A stretch of DNA of 64,000 nt from Variovorax sp. PBL-H6 (GCF_901827155.1 NZ_LR594659.1:1984001-2048000); one strand, 5' to 3'. Positions 19,349 to 30,147 are shown, counted from the first letter of the stretch. Translations and numbers: made by a program. The notes: generated from the letters alone by a model not told the origin.

Positions 19349-20290
19349 ATGCCCGACAAACACCTCGACATCTACCTGCTGCGCTGCCTGCGGGCGCTGG
19401 TCGAGGAGGCGCATGTCACCAAGGCGGCGGAGCGAATGGGATCGACGCAGCCGGCCATGAGCTCGGTGCTGCGCCGGCTGCGCGATATCTTCAACGACCC
19501 CCTGCTGGTGCGCACCGAGAAGGGCATGGTGCCTACAGACCGCGCGCGCGAGCTCGCGGAGTCGATGCGAACGGCCGTCGACCTCATCGACCGGGCGTTG
19601 GCCGCCGAGCAGCCCTTCGACCCGGCGAGCGCCGAGCTCGCCTTCGAAGTCGCGGCCAGCGAATCCGTCTCCTTCATGCTGCTGCCGCGGCTGATCTCCG
19701 CCGTACGGCGGATCGCGCCCGGCGTTCAGTTGCGCGTTCGGATCCCCGACCTGTTGCGGGCGCGCCAGGCCCTCGAGGAAGGCGAGATCGACCTGCTCCT
19801 CAGCTTCACGCGCACGGCCCCCGAAGGGCTGCGCTCGAGTGCGCTATGGAGCCAGAAGCTGACCGTGATCGCGTCGGGGTCGCATCCCGTGGGCGACAAG
19901 CTGACGCTGGAGGACTTCCTGCACTGGCCCCATGCATGCCACAAGCTCGGACGGGGCGGCTCGTCGATCGAGGCGGCCGTGGAGGCGGCGCTCGAAGCGG
20001 TGAAGCGGCAGCGCAGCGTCGGCGTCTGGCTGCCCTCGGCCATCGCGGTGCCGGCGGTGGTGTCGCGCACCGACTTCCTGGCCACCGTGCCGGAGGGGAT
20101 CGCGCGGGTGTTCGCGCCTCTGTTGGGATTGAAGATGCTGCCGCCGCCGGTGCCGCTGGACGACGTCCGCATCGGCATGTACTGGCACGAGCGGATGCAG
20201 CAGAACCCGCCGCACCAGTGGCTGCGCCAGCTCGTGCGATCGGTGGCGGAGGAACTGGCCGCGGCGGGCGGTATCGCGACGGCCGGTTAG
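19349..20290 (+). CDS. LysR family transcriptional regulator
   Basis: The ATG at 19349 starts MPDKHLDIYLLRCLRALVEE, typical of a LysR N-terminus; an upstream ATG at 19286 would add 21 atypical residues. The 313-aa product has the winged HTH (AHVTKAAERMGSTQPAMSSV, LRDIFNDPLLVRTEKGM) and a LysR substrate-binding domain similar to the NodD/SyrM-like group. It follows the thiamine-diphosphate gene by 97 bp on the same strand and probably controls that module. Confidence 0.92.
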   Translation: MPDKHLDIYLLRCLRALVEEAHVTKAAERMGSTQPAMSSVLRRLRDIFNDPLLVRTEKGMVPTDRARELAESMRTAVDLIDRALAAEQPFDPASAELAFEVAASESVSFMLLPRLISAVRRIAPGVQLRVRIPDLLRARQALEEGEIDLLLSFTRTAPEGLRSSALWSQKLTVIASGSHPVGDKLTLEDFLHWPHACHKLGRGGSSIEAAVEAALEAVKRQRSVGVWLPSAIAVPAVVSRTDFLATVPEGIARVFAPLLGLKMLPPPVPLDDVRIGMYWHERMQQNPPHQWLRQLVRSVAEELAAAGGIATAG

Positions 20291-20300
20291 GACGGTCGGG

Positions 20301-20783
20301 TCAGACCCACTCGACTTCCGCGCGGTCGCCCGACTGGATGGACTGCAGCAATCCTTCCTCATGGCCTGCCTGCGGCTCGACGCATTCGAAGCGGCGCGGC
20401 ACGAAGGGCGGCACCGAGCAGACGTCGTACTTGTCCAGCAGCACCGAGTTTTCCTGGTGGCGGCCCCAGATCACCTTCCACTTGCCTTCCAGGCAGATGA
20501 ATGTTTCATTGGTGTCGTGGTTGTGCAGCATGGGGCCGTTGCCGGGCACCGCCTTGATGTACGACATCTGGAAACCCTCCGCAACCGGAATGGCCGACCA
20601 CGGGTCGGTGGCGCCTTCGGCGATCAGGCCGGTGCCCACTACGAGATAGTTCTTGCGCGCGTGTCCCGGCAACTGGCTGTCGTGATAGCGGGTCGGCGGA
20701 TACTTGAGCTTGTCGAAGCGCGCCACGCGCTTGTCCATCTGCTCGGGCGTGTAGTCGTCGATCCGCATGCGGTACTCTTTCAT
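20301..20783 (-). CDS. Cupin domain protein
   Basis: The start at 20783, just after an AGGAG box, gives 160 residues. The metal-binding cupin motif 1 is PMLHNHDTNETFICLEG (HxH and E ligands), with a second beta segment near SVPPFVPRRFECVE containing no second His. Such single-domain cupins often isomerise or oxygenate small acids, or only sense them. It converges on the LysR gene, 11 bp away, and may belong to the same catabolic module. Confidence 0.88.
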   Translation of the reverse strand: MKEYRMRIDDYTPEQMDKRVARFDKLKYPPTRYHDSQLPGHARKNYLVVGTGLIAEGATDPWSAIPVAEGFQMSYIKAVPGNGPMLHNHDTNETFICLEGKWKVIWGRHQENSVLLDKYDVCSVPPFVPRRFECVEPQAGHEEGLLQSIQSGDRAEVEWV

Positions 20784-20939
20784 TCGGTCTCCTAAGTGCA
20801 AAAGGCGGAGACGATCTTAGGATTGAGCCCGCAGCGGCGCCATCCGTTGGGAGGGATGGGCGCATGCGCAATCGTTATGGGCATGGAGCCAAAGCTGCGC
20901 AAGCCATGACGCCTCGGTGCCGTCGCGAGTCGAAGTACT

Positions 20940-21173
20940 TCAACTTCTGCACCGGCTCTCCGAATCGCAAAGCGCGACCCGCGGCCACGCGTACTCCCGC
21001 CCGAGCATTGCCCTTGCGTACAGATAGTTGTTCCTGACGCGCTCGCTGAAACGATCGAGGTCGACATGGCCCTCGCAATCGCAGGGAAACGCGAGCGCGC
21101 GGCCCTGCTGGTACAGCGACCGGAAGCGGAGCTCGAACGCGACGGCTTCGTGCATGGAAGTCTCATTGGTCAT
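20940..21173 (-). CDS. Small hypothetical protein downstream of an AraC regulator
   Basis: The 77-aa product begins MTNETSMHEAVAFELRF and has a good AGGAG site upstream. It contains an FPCDCEGH motif and a pair of C-terminal cysteines, so metal binding is possible, but no family is recognised. It lies 18 bp downstream of the AraC gene on the same strand and is probably co-transcribed with it. The conserved-looking internal RVRNNYLYARAMLGREYAWP suggests a real, constrained protein. Confidence 0.6.
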   Translation of the reverse strand: MTNETSMHEAVAFELRFRSLYQQGRALAFPCDCEGHVDLDRFSERVRNNYLYARAMLGREYAWPRVALCDSESRCRS

Positions 21174-21190
21174 GGCTGTCTCCTGATGGA

Positions 21191-22006
21191 TCAATGGGCC
21201 CGGCTCGACGCCTCGCGCGCGTTCAGCCGGAATACCTTCGGCGTGAACCCGGTGTAGCGATGAAAGACGTCGGTGAAGTGGCCTTGGGTGCGAAAGCCCA
21301 CATCGGCAGCCACTTCGATGATCGGCGAGTCGGTGCCGGCCAGGAGCTCCTTGGCGCGCTCGATGCGCTGCAGAAGGAGATGCAGGTGCGGCGACTGTCC
21401 CGTCGCTTGCTTGAACATCCGCGCGAAATGAAAGGGGCTCAGATGCACTGCAGCGGCCAGCTGTTCGACGCGGATCGTCTCGCCCAGATGCTCGGCAATG
21501 AAGTTGCGGACGCAGCGCATCTTGTGGGCCGCCAATCCGCCGTTGGACATGGCCTTTACAGGTGCCGCGGCCAAGTAGTTCCTGGCGACGTGCGCAGCCA
21601 GCAGGGCGGCCAATGCGTTCAGGAAGCTCGCCGTCAGCCGGTCCAGGCTCGGGAACTCCCGGACGACGGCGTCTGCGACTTCGCGGATCAGCGAATCGGC
21701 CGCTGCATGGGGTTCGACAAAGCTCGGCTCGTCGCTGCCCAGCGCGGCACGGGCCGTCTCGCTGAAGAAGGGCTCTGCGATGCTGAGGATGAGCGTGTTG
21801 GGGCCGGGCCTGTCTGCGAGCGCATGAGGGAGCGCCGGCGGAACAATAGTGACCAGCGGCGCACGGACGTAAGCGGTTCGGTCGCGCGCGGCCTCCATGC
21901 GATGGGTGGTGAACAGATTCGCGGTTTCCTTCGGCACGAGGATGTCGAGAGAATCGCGTGTGCGCACGCTGCCGAGGTCCGCTGTGCCTAGATAGGCGAT
22001 GCGCAT
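21191..22006 (-). CDS. AraC family transcriptional regulator (paralogue of the one at 30.2 kb)
   Basis: The start at 22006 (MRIAYLGTADLGSV) was chosen because the paralogue at 30.2 kb has MRVGWLLSF at the equivalent place; an in-frame ATG at 22105 would add 33 residues. The N-terminal cupin-like ligand domain includes YVRAPLVTIVPP. The C-terminal double HTH has EQLAAAVHLSPFHFARMFKQ and VGFRTQGHFTDVFHRYTG. The ligand is unknown. It is followed by a small gene 18 bp downstream. Confidence 0.9.
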   Translation of the reverse strand: MRIAYLGTADLGSVRTRDSLDILVPKETANLFTTHRMEAARDRTAYVRAPLVTIVPPALPHALADRPGPNTLILSIAEPFFSETARAALGSDEPSFVEPHAAADSLIREVADAVVREFPSLDRLTASFLNALAALLAAHVARNYLAAAPVKAMSNGGLAAHKMRCVRNFIAEHLGETIRVEQLAAAVHLSPFHFARMFKQATGQSPHLHLLLQRIERAKELLAGTDSPIIEVAADVGFRTQGHFTDVFHRYTGFTPKVFRLNAREASSRAH

Positions 22007-22331
22007 GACCGGATCGCTCCGGCTTCCTGGAGATGGTAAAGACGGTCGCATCGGCGCATGGACGCTCGACAAACCGTCGCTTCCGGCATGGGTTCCTGTA
22101 AGCATGGGGGGCGCCTTTCTGCATCAGCTTGCTTGCGCTGCCGGGCGGCAGGCATGCTGTTCATTTGCATAGGGCGTGCCGGTGCCGCGACGGCGGGCGA
22201 ACGAATTGCCGCCTTGCAGAATCACGAGGCGTGACAAGGGTTTGGGCGAGCCGGGCCGCGCTCGCGCGACTCGCGTGCCGGCACGTGGCTGCCGGCCCTC
22301 CGTCACCGCTGCCGGCCTTCCGGCAGCGCGG

Positions 22332-23840
<1,509 letters not shown>

Positions 23841-24009
23841 GGTCTACGAGTCGAAGGCAAGCAGCGAGCGTGGCACGGATCGACAGTCAGCAATTGCACT
23901 TCTTTTACAGAATCTTGCTAAAGGATTTCGAGGATGCGCGCGCGACCGCTCGCGCCGGCGCCCCATTTGGCGTACGTTGGCAGTGTCGAAGCAACCTGGA
24001 CAAGACATC

Positions 24010-24675
24010 ATGGATTCAAGCTTCACAGGCCTCGTGGCTGCGTCGCCCAGTCAGGGCGAACAGGTCGCCATCGAAATCGCAGGCTCGACACTGGGCAAGT
24101 ACCGCCACATCTGTGCCTTCTTCCGCAACGCCGAGGAGGAAAACCGCATCATGATGCCCTTCATCAAGGATGGGCTCGAGCGTGGCGATCGGGCCTGCCA
24201 GATTGTCGACCAGTCGCTTCGCGATGAACACCTGCAGCAGCTCTACGCAGCCGGCATCGACGTCGCGCAGAAGGAGCGCGAGGGGAAACTCGAGGTCCAC
24301 TCGGTGTTCGACATGTACCTGCGCGACGGGCACTTCGACGTGGCCCGCATGCTCAGCTTCGTCCAGCAGCATATCTCCGGTGATCTGCAGACCCCGATCT
24401 CGCGCATCACCGGACACGCCGAATGGGCCGGCGACGACTGGCCGGGCGTGGAAGACTTCCTCGAGTACGAAGCCCGCCTCAACGACGTCGTGCCGGAAGG
24501 GCGCGACACCGTGGTGTGCATGTACGACCTTTCGAAGACCGGTGCGGCGCTGATGGCAGACGTCCTGCGCACGCACCCCGTCGTCATCCTCGGTGGCGTA
24601 CTGCACGAGAACCCATTCTTCACACCTGCGGAACAATTCCTCAGCGAACTTCGTGCGCGCAAGGAAGCGTCCTGA
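24010..24675 (+). CDS. MEDS domain sensory protein
   Basis: The start at 24010 gives 221 residues. The MEDS (methanogen/methylotroph DcmR sensory) fold is suggested by KYRHICAFFRNAEEENRIM, FIKDGLERGDRACQIVD and the late TVVCMYDLSKTGAALM and VVILGGVLHENPFF blocks. The family has a flavin/RecA-like core found in DcmR and in histidine-kinase-linked sensors. No output domain is present, so it probably acts as a stand-alone sensor or a partner of the divergent sigma-54 activator. Confidence 0.85.
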   Translation: MDSSFTGLVAASPSQGEQVAIEIAGSTLGKYRHICAFFRNAEEENRIMMPFIKDGLERGDRACQIVDQSLRDEHLQQLYAAGIDVAQKEREGKLEVHSVFDMYLRDGHFDVARMLSFVQQHISGDLQTPISRITGHAEWAGDDWPGVEDFLEYEARLNDVVPEGRDTVVCMYDLSKTGAALMADVLRTHPVVILGGVLHENPFFTPAEQFLSELRARKEAS

Positions 24676-24703
24676 CGGCCCGCCACGCGGCGCCGCAGGT
24701 TTG

Positions 24704-25087
24704 TCACCAGTCCAGGTCGATCTGCGGGCGCGTCGGATCCTGTCGCACCACCGAAGTTTTACGGGGCAGATGCCGGTCCACGAAGTCCGCGAGCTGCGCC
24801 TCGCTCATCATCCCGGGCTGCATGGCCAGCTTCTGGCCCTGATGGAACAGCATCAGCGTGGGCACCGAGCGGATCGCATACTTCGCCGCAATGGACGGCG
24901 CCTCGTCGATGTCGACCTTGACGACGGCCAGATCCTGACGCCGGCGCTCGGCGAAGGACTCCAGCGCCGGCGCCATGGCTTTGCACGGTCCGCACCAGGA
25001 GGCCGAAAAATCAACCAGCACCGGCTGCTGTTGCGCGGCGAGCGCCGATTCGAAATCGCGTTCGCCTGCATGGATCACTGCTGACAT
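24704..25087 (-). CDS. Thioredoxin
   Basis: The ATG at 25087 follows a GGAGG site and gives 127 residues. The catalytic motif FSASWCGPCKAMAP has Cys32 and Cys35, and the cis-Pro loop is in VPTLMLF. A C-terminal tail of about 15 residues extends beyond the standard fold. It is not next to rho, unlike housekeeping trxA. It sits downstream of a universal stress protein gene in a stress-gene region; a thioredoxin is also part of the tLST/LHR heat-resistance locus. Confidence 0.93.
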   Translation of the reverse strand: MSAVIHAGERDFESALAAQQQPVLVDFSASWCGPCKAMAPALESFAERRRQDLAVVKVDIDEAPSIAAKYAIRSVPTLMLFHQGQKLAMQPGMMSEAQLADFVDRHLPRKTSVVRQDPTRPQIDLDW

Positions 25088-25101
25088 ATGGCCTCCTGCC
25101 T

Positions 25102-25944
25102 TCAATGCGCCATCAACACCGGCAGCGTCATCGAGCGCAGCACGGTCCGCGTCACGCCGCCGAGCAGCAGTTCGTGGATGCGGTGGTGGCCGTAGCAGCC
25201 CATCACCAGCAGATCGCTGGCCTGGTCCGCGGCATGTGACAGCAGCATCTCGCCCAGCTTGTCCGGCTCGTCGGGGTACCGGTTCGCGGATGCCTCGATA
25301 CCGTGCCAGCGCAGCGCGCGCACGATGCCGAAGGTGGTTTCCGCCGGGCCGTAGTTGTCCGGTCCCCAGGACACCACGTGCACGCGTTTGGCGCGCCGCA
25401 TCAGCGGCAGCGCGCCGGCGACGGCGCGGGCGCATTCGCGCGTGGGCTTCCATGCGATCAGCACGTTCTGGCCGACGGCCGGATAACGCCCGGCATAGGG
25501 GATCACCAGGGCCGGCTTGCCGCTTTCCATCACCACCGATTCCACGAAGTCCCTCGGCACGTCCTGCGTTCGCGGGTCTTCGGGGTCATGCTGGCCCAGC
25601 ACCATCAGATCGACATAGAGCGAGGCCTGCGCGGTGCCCCAGACGGGCGGATCGCCCGGCACCTCGGCCCAGGTCATCGCCGGATCGCCGGAGGCCAGGG
25701 CCTCGTCGAACAGGGTGCGGGCGGCCTCGCGATGCTCGGGGTCGATCTGGGGCACGATCGGCACGGTCAGGGCCTCGATATCGACGCGCAGCGGCAAGGG
25801 CAGCATGCGCGGCTCGATCGCCAGCAGCGCGACGAGGGTCGCCGCAGCACCGTGGGCCGGCGCGATCCTGCGCGCCATCGCGAGCCGCTCCGCGCAGCGC
25901 GGCGAGGCGTCCATGTGAACCAGAATGGATTGATAGCCGTCCAT
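25102..25944 (-). CDS. Universal stress protein, two-domain
   Basis: The 280-aa product contains two tandem Usp domains (about residues 1-145 and 150-280). The second ends with GCYGHHRIHELLLGGVTRTV, close to the G-2x-G-9x-G ATP-binding signature. The first domain is degenerate at that site. Two-domain UspE-like proteins are linked to oxidative and membrane stress. It precedes the thioredoxin gene by 14 bp and follows the CHRD lipoprotein gene by 24 bp on the same strand. Confidence 0.92.
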   Translation of the reverse strand: MDGYQSILVHMDASPRCAERLAMARRIAPAHGAAATLVALLAIEPRMLPLPLRVDIEALTVPIVPQIDPEHREAARTLFDEALASGDPAMTWAEVPGDPPVWGTAQASLYVDLMVLGQHDPEDPRTQDVPRDFVESVVMESGKPALVIPYAGRYPAVGQNVLIAWKPTRECARAVAGALPLMRRAKRVHVVSWGPDNYGPAETTFGIVRALRWHGIEASANRYPDEPDKLGEMLLSHAADQASDLLVMGCYGHHRIHELLLGGVTRTVLRSMTLPVLMAH

Positions 25945-25968
25945 GTCATTGCTCCTGGCCGCTGCTGC

Positions 25969-26430
25969 TCACTTTGTGGCCGCGCTGGTCGCGCCGGCGG
26001 CGGGCTTGCTCTTGAGCTGCGCGCGGACCTCGCCCTTCGGGTGCGCCTTGGAGCGCACGTTGGCGTGGAGCTTGCCGGCCTTGTGGTGCGATATCTGCGC
26101 CGGCGTGAGGCGCGTGTTGGCGGGAACCTCCCAGCGACCGTCGGCCACCGGCATCAGCATGACGACCACTGGTACGGCGGCGTCCGCGTCGTCTTCGATG
26201 AGGGCCGTCGCGCCGTCCATGCCAGGTGCTTCGACGATGCCGCTAACGGTGCCGTCGTCGGCGACGAGGATCAGCGCCCGGCCGGTGGACGTCGTCTGCA
26301 CCGGGGGAACTTCCATGGCGCCCGTGAGGATAGCGGGCACATCGGCCGTGTCCATCGATGAGGTGCTGGTATCGGTCTGTGCGCACGCGGCGAGAGCGAG
26401 CGCGACGACGAGGGGAAGTATCTTCATCAT
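25969..26430 (-). CDS. CHRD domain lipoprotein
   Basis: Start codons ATG-ATG at 26430 follow an AGGAGG site. The 153-aa product has a lipoprotein signal with the lipobox LALAAC (Cys16). A CHRD-type beta domain (about residues 30-140) follows, seen in VPAILTGAMEVPPVQT and KLHANVRSKAHPKGEVRAQL. CHRD domains, related to chordin repeats, occur in secreted bacterial proteins of unclear function. It begins a three-gene minus-strand run with the universal stress protein and thioredoxin. Confidence 0.87.
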   Translation of the reverse strand: MMKILPLVVALALAACAQTDTSTSSMDTADVPAILTGAMEVPPVQTTSTGRALILVADDGTVSGIVEAPGMDGATALIEDDADAAVPVVVMLMPVADGRWEVPANTRLTPAQISHHKAGKLHANVRSKAHPKGEVRAQLKSKPAAGATSAATK

Positions 26431-26611
26431 GGGGCCTCCTTGAGAGTGCAGGTTGGGGATGTGATGGGTCGAGCATAGGAACTGAAGCTGCGCCGCGTCT
26501 TCCTGAGGCCTGCGGTTCGTGTCCTGCTTCTGGGGTGAAGGCAGCTGCGGGCCCACGCGGGCGGCGCCGGCACGGCACAATCGCCTGCACTCAGCAGCGA
26601 GGAGGTCCCCG

Positions 26612-27139
26612 ATGGCATCGCGACGCAAGCCCTGGTTCCTGCGCGAGACACGGCGCTATTGGCCGCTGATGACAATCAACGAGCGTTTCGAGCACCTCGT
26701 CGCCTTCGCGCTCGGATTCATCATCGCGGTGCTGGTCGCGCTGGCGCTGGTCCAGCTGCTGGTGCACGTGGTGCCGCTGCTTCTGACCGGCGCACTCGAT
26801 CCGTTGGACCACGAGGTGTTCCAGAGCCTGTTCGGGATGGTGATGACACTCCTGATCGCGCTGGAGTTCAACCACTCGATCGTCCGCGTCGCGCTGCGAC
26901 ACAACGGCATCGTTCAGGTCAAGACGGTGGTGCTGATCGCCCTGCTGGCGCTCAGCCGCAAGTTCATCATCCTCGACACGAAGTCCACCGAGCCGGAGAC
27001 GGTAGCCGCACTGGCCGGCGCGACCCTGGTGCTGGGCATCGTGTACTGGCTGCTGCGCGAGCGCGACGACAGGATCGAATCGCCCGATGCGCACGATGAC
27101 ATCGATGCGCGTGAGCCAAGGGATCCCGACCGCCCCTGA
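26612..27139 (+). CDS. PsiE family inner-membrane protein
   Basis: The start at 26612 after a GGAGG site gives 175 residues. Four hydrophobic segments are visible (about 28-52, 68-88, 100-116 and 130-146). The order and the motif ALEFNHSIVRVAL match phosphate-starvation-inducible PsiE proteins (PF06146). A PsiE homologue is one of the standard genes of the tLST/LHR stress locus. It is divergent from the CHRD gene and converges on the flavoprotein gene 11 bp downstream. Confidence 0.85.
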   Translation: MASRRKPWFLRETRRYWPLMTINERFEHLVAFALGFIIAVLVALALVQLLVHVVPLLLTGALDPLDHEVFQSLFGMVMTLLIALEFNHSIVRVALRHNGIVQVKTVVLIALLALSRKFIILDTKSTEPETVAALAGATLVLGIVYWLLRERDDRIESPDAHDDIDAREPRDPDRP

Positions 27140-27150
27140 ACAGGCGCCGC

Positions 27151-28437
27151 TCAGCCGGCGTCGAGAAAGCGGTGCACGAAGGCCACGGCCATCGCCCCTT
27201 CGCCTACCGCCGATGCGCAGCGGCGCACCGCGTTGTGCCGGACGTCGCCGGCAGCGAACACGCCCGGGATGCTGGTCTCGAGGAAATACGGGTCGCGGTC
27301 CAGCGGCCACCGCGGCGGGTGCTGTCCGCGTCGCAGCAAATCGGGACCCGTGACGATATAGCCAGCCTCGTCGCGCACCATGCCGATCGATTCCGCCCAA
27401 TGGGTCTGCGGCTCGCCGCCGATGCAAACGAAGAGCCATTGCGCTGGGACGCGACGTTCGGCGCCGGTGGCGAGGTCGCGCAGCGTGATCTCGCGCAGCC
27501 CGGTGTTGCCGTGCAGCGCACTCACCTCCGTGCGCGCAAGGACCTCGATGTTGGGACTGGCTGTGATGCGGTCGATCAGGTAGCGCGACAGGGTGCCCTT
27601 CAGCGATGCGTCCCGGATCACCATACTGACGCGGCTCGCGTGCGGCGCGAAATGCATCGCTGCCTGGCCGGCCGAGTTGCCACCGCCGACGATGAACACG
27701 TGCTGCCCGCGCGCCAGTGGCGCCTCGCTGGCGCCAGCGCCGTAGTAGAGGCCCGAGCCCATCAGCTGCTTCTCGTTGGGCAGGCTGAGTCGCCGGTAGG
27801 CGATGCCGGTGGCGCAGATCACGGCGCGCGCGACGATCCGAGTGCCATCCTCGAGCACGCCGACGCCGCGTCCGGGGCGCAGTTCGGCGCGCACGCCTTC
27901 GCGGGCGAGCAGGATCTCGACGCCGAACTTGCGGGCCTGCTCGCGGGCACGCTCCGCCAACTCCATGCCGCTGATGCCCTGCGGAAATCCCAGATAGTTC
28001 TCGATCTTCGAACTGCTACCGGCCTGGCCGCCGACTGCCAGGCGCTCGACCAGAACGGTCGACAGGCCATCGGCCCCGGCGTACACGGCAGCGCTCAGCC
28101 CGGCCGGCCCGGCGCCGTAGATGGCCAGGTCGTATTCGCCGCGCGACGGATTCCTGAACCAGCCGAGTTTTTCGGTGATCTGCCGAATCGTCGGGCATTC
28201 CATGCGGGTGCCGTCGGGGAACAGGCAGATCGGCAGCCGCGCATCGTGCAGGTGGTCGACCTGCGCTTCACTGCGTGCGCTGTCGTCGCTCGGCAGCGCC
28301 ACCCACTCGAAGGGCACGTCGCTGCGGTGCAGGAAGTCGCGTATCGCCCAGGCGGCGGCATTGCCCAGTCGCCCATAGATCTTCACCAGCGCCGGCCCCG
28401 CTGGCGACGGTGGGTCTCTGGCATCGCTCATGGCCAT
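27151..28437 (-). CDS. Thioredoxin-reductase-like FAD oxidoreductase lacking the CxxC motif
   Basis: The 428-aa protein has an N-terminal thioredoxin/glutaredoxin-like domain (residues about 15-95, starting LVKIYGRLGNAAAW) with no active-site cysteines. A TrxR-type core follows: FAD motif AIYGAGPAGLSAAVYA, NAD(P)H motif VFIVGGGNSAGQAAMHFA and the late GVFAAGDVR block. Where TrxR has CATC just before the NADPH motif, this protein reads SGLYYGAGASEAPLA, so it cannot reduce thioredoxin by the usual route. It is 10 bp downstream of htpX on the same strand. NADPH oxidase, peroxide or quinone chemistry are possible alternatives. Confidence 0.88.
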   Translation of the reverse strand: MAMSDARDPPSPAGPALVKIYGRLGNAAAWAIRDFLHRSDVPFEWVALPSDDSARSEAQVDHLHDARLPICLFPDGTRMECPTIRQITEKLGWFRNPSRGEYDLAIYGAGPAGLSAAVYAGADGLSTVLVERLAVGGQAGSSSKIENYLGFPQGISGMELAERAREQARKFGVEILLAREGVRAELRPGRGVGVLEDGTRIVARAVICATGIAYRRLSLPNEKQLMGSGLYYGAGASEAPLARGQHVFIVGGGNSAGQAAMHFAPHASRVSMVIRDASLKGTLSRYLIDRITASPNIEVLARTEVSALHGNTGLREITLRDLATGAERRVPAQWLFVCIGGEPQTHWAESIGMVRDEAGYIVTGPDLLRRGQHPPRWPLDRDPYFLETSIPGVFAAGDVRHNAVRRCASAVGEGAMAVAFVHRFLDAG

Positions 28438-28447
28438 GGTCGAAGCC

Positions 28448-29356
28448 TCAGCGCGCCCATGGGATGGAACTCATGTGCCGACGTGTCTGCAGCGCTGCGA
28501 TGCGCTCGTCCAGCGGCGGATGGCTCGCGAACAGGCGCGTCCACGACGGTGGACTGTTGATGCCCAGGGTCCGCAGCGACTGCGGCAGCCCACCGGACTC
28601 GATGCCGCCCAGGCGGCCCAGCGCACGGATCATCGGTTCCGGCGATTTCAACAGGCTTGCCGACCCTGCGTCGGCGCGGAACTCGCGCCAGCGCGAGAAC
28701 CACGCCACGATCAGCGAAGCGGCGATGCCGAACACGATCTCGCAGAGGAACACCGTCGCGTAGTAGCCGATTCCGCCGCCGGCGTGTTGGTCGTCCTCGC
28801 GTCGCGACACCAGCCTGTCCACGAGGTAGCCGACGATGCGCGCGAAGAACACCACGAAGGTGTTGACCACGCCCTGGATCAGGGTCATGGTCACCATGTC
28901 ACCGTTGGCCACATGGGACACTTCATGGGCGAGCACCGCTTCCATCTCCGCGCGGTTCATGGTTTGCATCAGGCCGGTCGACACGGCCACGAGTGATGCG
29001 TCGCGAAAGGCGCCGGTCGCGAAGGCGTTCGGCGCGCCCTCATAGATCGCGACCTCCGGCTCGCCGATGCCCGCGCGTCGCGCCAGCGCGCGCACGGTCT
29101 CGAGCAGCCAGGCCTCTTCAGCGCTCTGCGGCTGCTCGATGACCCGCGCGCCGGTGGACCATTTCGCAAGCGGCTTGGACATCAGCAGCGAGATGAACGA
29201 ACCGCCGAAGCCGACCACCAGCGAGAAGATCATCAGCGCGCCGATGTCCAGCCCGTTGGCGCTGAGGAAGCGGTCCACGCCCAGCAACCGCAGCGTGACC
29301 GACAGCACTAGCACCACGGCGAGGTTGGTGGCGAGGAAGAGGAACAGGCGCTTCAT
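28448..29356 (-). CDS. htpX: HtpX-like membrane zinc protease
   Basis: The start at 29356 gives 302 residues. Two N-terminal membrane helices (about 4-24 and 34-58) precede the M48 motif [12 protein letters not shown] (His144, Glu145, His148). Two further helices follow, then FRAD near Glu225 with the third zinc ligand. HtpX degrades damaged membrane proteins and is usually heat- or envelope-stress induced. It is first of a two-gene unit with the TrxR-like flavoprotein and divergent from the FixJ-type regulator. Confidence 0.95.
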   Translation of the reverse strand: MKRLFLFLATNLAVVLVLSVTLRLLGVDRFLSANGLDIGALMIFSLVVGFGGSFISLLMSKPLAKWSTGARVIEQPQSAEEAWLLETVRALARRAGIGEPEVAIYEGAPNAFATGAFRDASLVAVSTGLMQTMNRAEMEAVLAHEVSHVANGDMVTMTLIQGVVNTFVVFFARIVGYLVDRLVSRREDDQHAGGGIGYYATVFLCEIVFGIAASLIVAWFSRWREFRADAGSASLLKSPEPMIRALGRLGGIESGGLPQSLRTLGINSPPSWTRLFASHPPLDERIAALQTRRHMSSIPWAR

Positions 29357-29492
29357 CGGGTTTCTCCGTCGCCAGCAGCGTAGGCGCGGCGGAAGCGGCC
29401 GTCTTCCAGATTGCTGCGCAAAACTGACCAGGTCCGGCGGCGCTGGACAGAACTTCACGCGGGGCACACACTTGCGCGCCCTCGGAGGTGCC

Positions 29493-30116
29493 ATGCCATT
29501 CGCCAGCGACCGCGAACGCCGGAAGTCGATCGTGTTCATCGTCGACGACGACGCGTCCGTGCGCGAAGCGCTCAGCAGCCTGATGCGCGCGATCGGATGG
29601 CAGGTTCAGACCTTCTCAACCGCGGCAGAGTTTCTAGCCCATACGCGCCCAAATGTGCCGGCTTGCCTCGTGCTCGATGTGCGGCTCCCGGTCACCAGCG
29701 GACTGGAGCTGCAGCGCATACTGGCCGAACGCAGCGACGCACTGCCAATCGTCTTCATGACCGGCCACGGCGAGGTCCCGGTCAGCGTGAAGGCGATGAA
29801 GGCGGGGGCGGTCGAGTTCCTTCTCAAGCCCTTCAGCGATGCCGAGTTGCTGAATGCGATCGAGCTGGCCCTCGAACGCGATGCTGCCGGCATTCACGAG
29901 CGCACCGAACTTGCCGACATCCGCGAGCGGATGGCGTCTTTGTCGGCACGTGAGCACGAGGTGATGATGCTGGTCTTGAAGGGCCTGCTCAACAAGCAGG
30001 CCGCGGCCGAGCTCGGCATCGCGGAGGACACCGTCAAGGCGCACCGGCACAACCTGATGAAGAAGATGGGGGTGCGTTCGCTGCCCGAGCTGGTCAGGAT
30101 GGTGGAGCGGGCGTAG
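29493..30116 (+). CDS. FixJ/NarL-type response regulator
   Basis: The ATG at 29493, after GGAGGTG, gives 207 residues. The receiver has the acidic pair in VDDD (18-20), phospho-acceptor Asp62 in LVLDVRLP, Thr90 and Lys112 in LKPFSD. The C-terminal LuxR-type HTH reads [11 protein letters not shown], then [20 protein letters not shown]. The usual histidine-kinase neighbour is absent. The best partner in the window is the GAF-PAS kinase at 36.6 kb, of the same class, at the other end of the stress region. It is divergent from htpX. Confidence 0.94.
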   Translation: MPFASDRERRKSIVFIVDDDASVREALSSLMRAIGWQVQTFSTAAEFLAHTRPNVPACLVLDVRLPVTSGLELQRILAERSDALPIVFMTGHGEVPVSVKAMKAGAVEFLLKPFSDAELLNAIELALERDAAGIHERTELADIRERMASLSAREHEVMMLVLKGLLNKQAAAELGIAEDTVKAHRHNLMKKMGVRSLPELVRMVERA

Positions 30117-30147
30117 TCCGATACGCCGTGGTTGTGCGCGAGCAGCG

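Noticed and set aside
23841..24009. Possible sigma-54 promoter (TGGCAC near 23871, TTGCT near 23918)
   Set aside because: The two elements are not at the required -24/-12 spacing, so they do not form a promoter.
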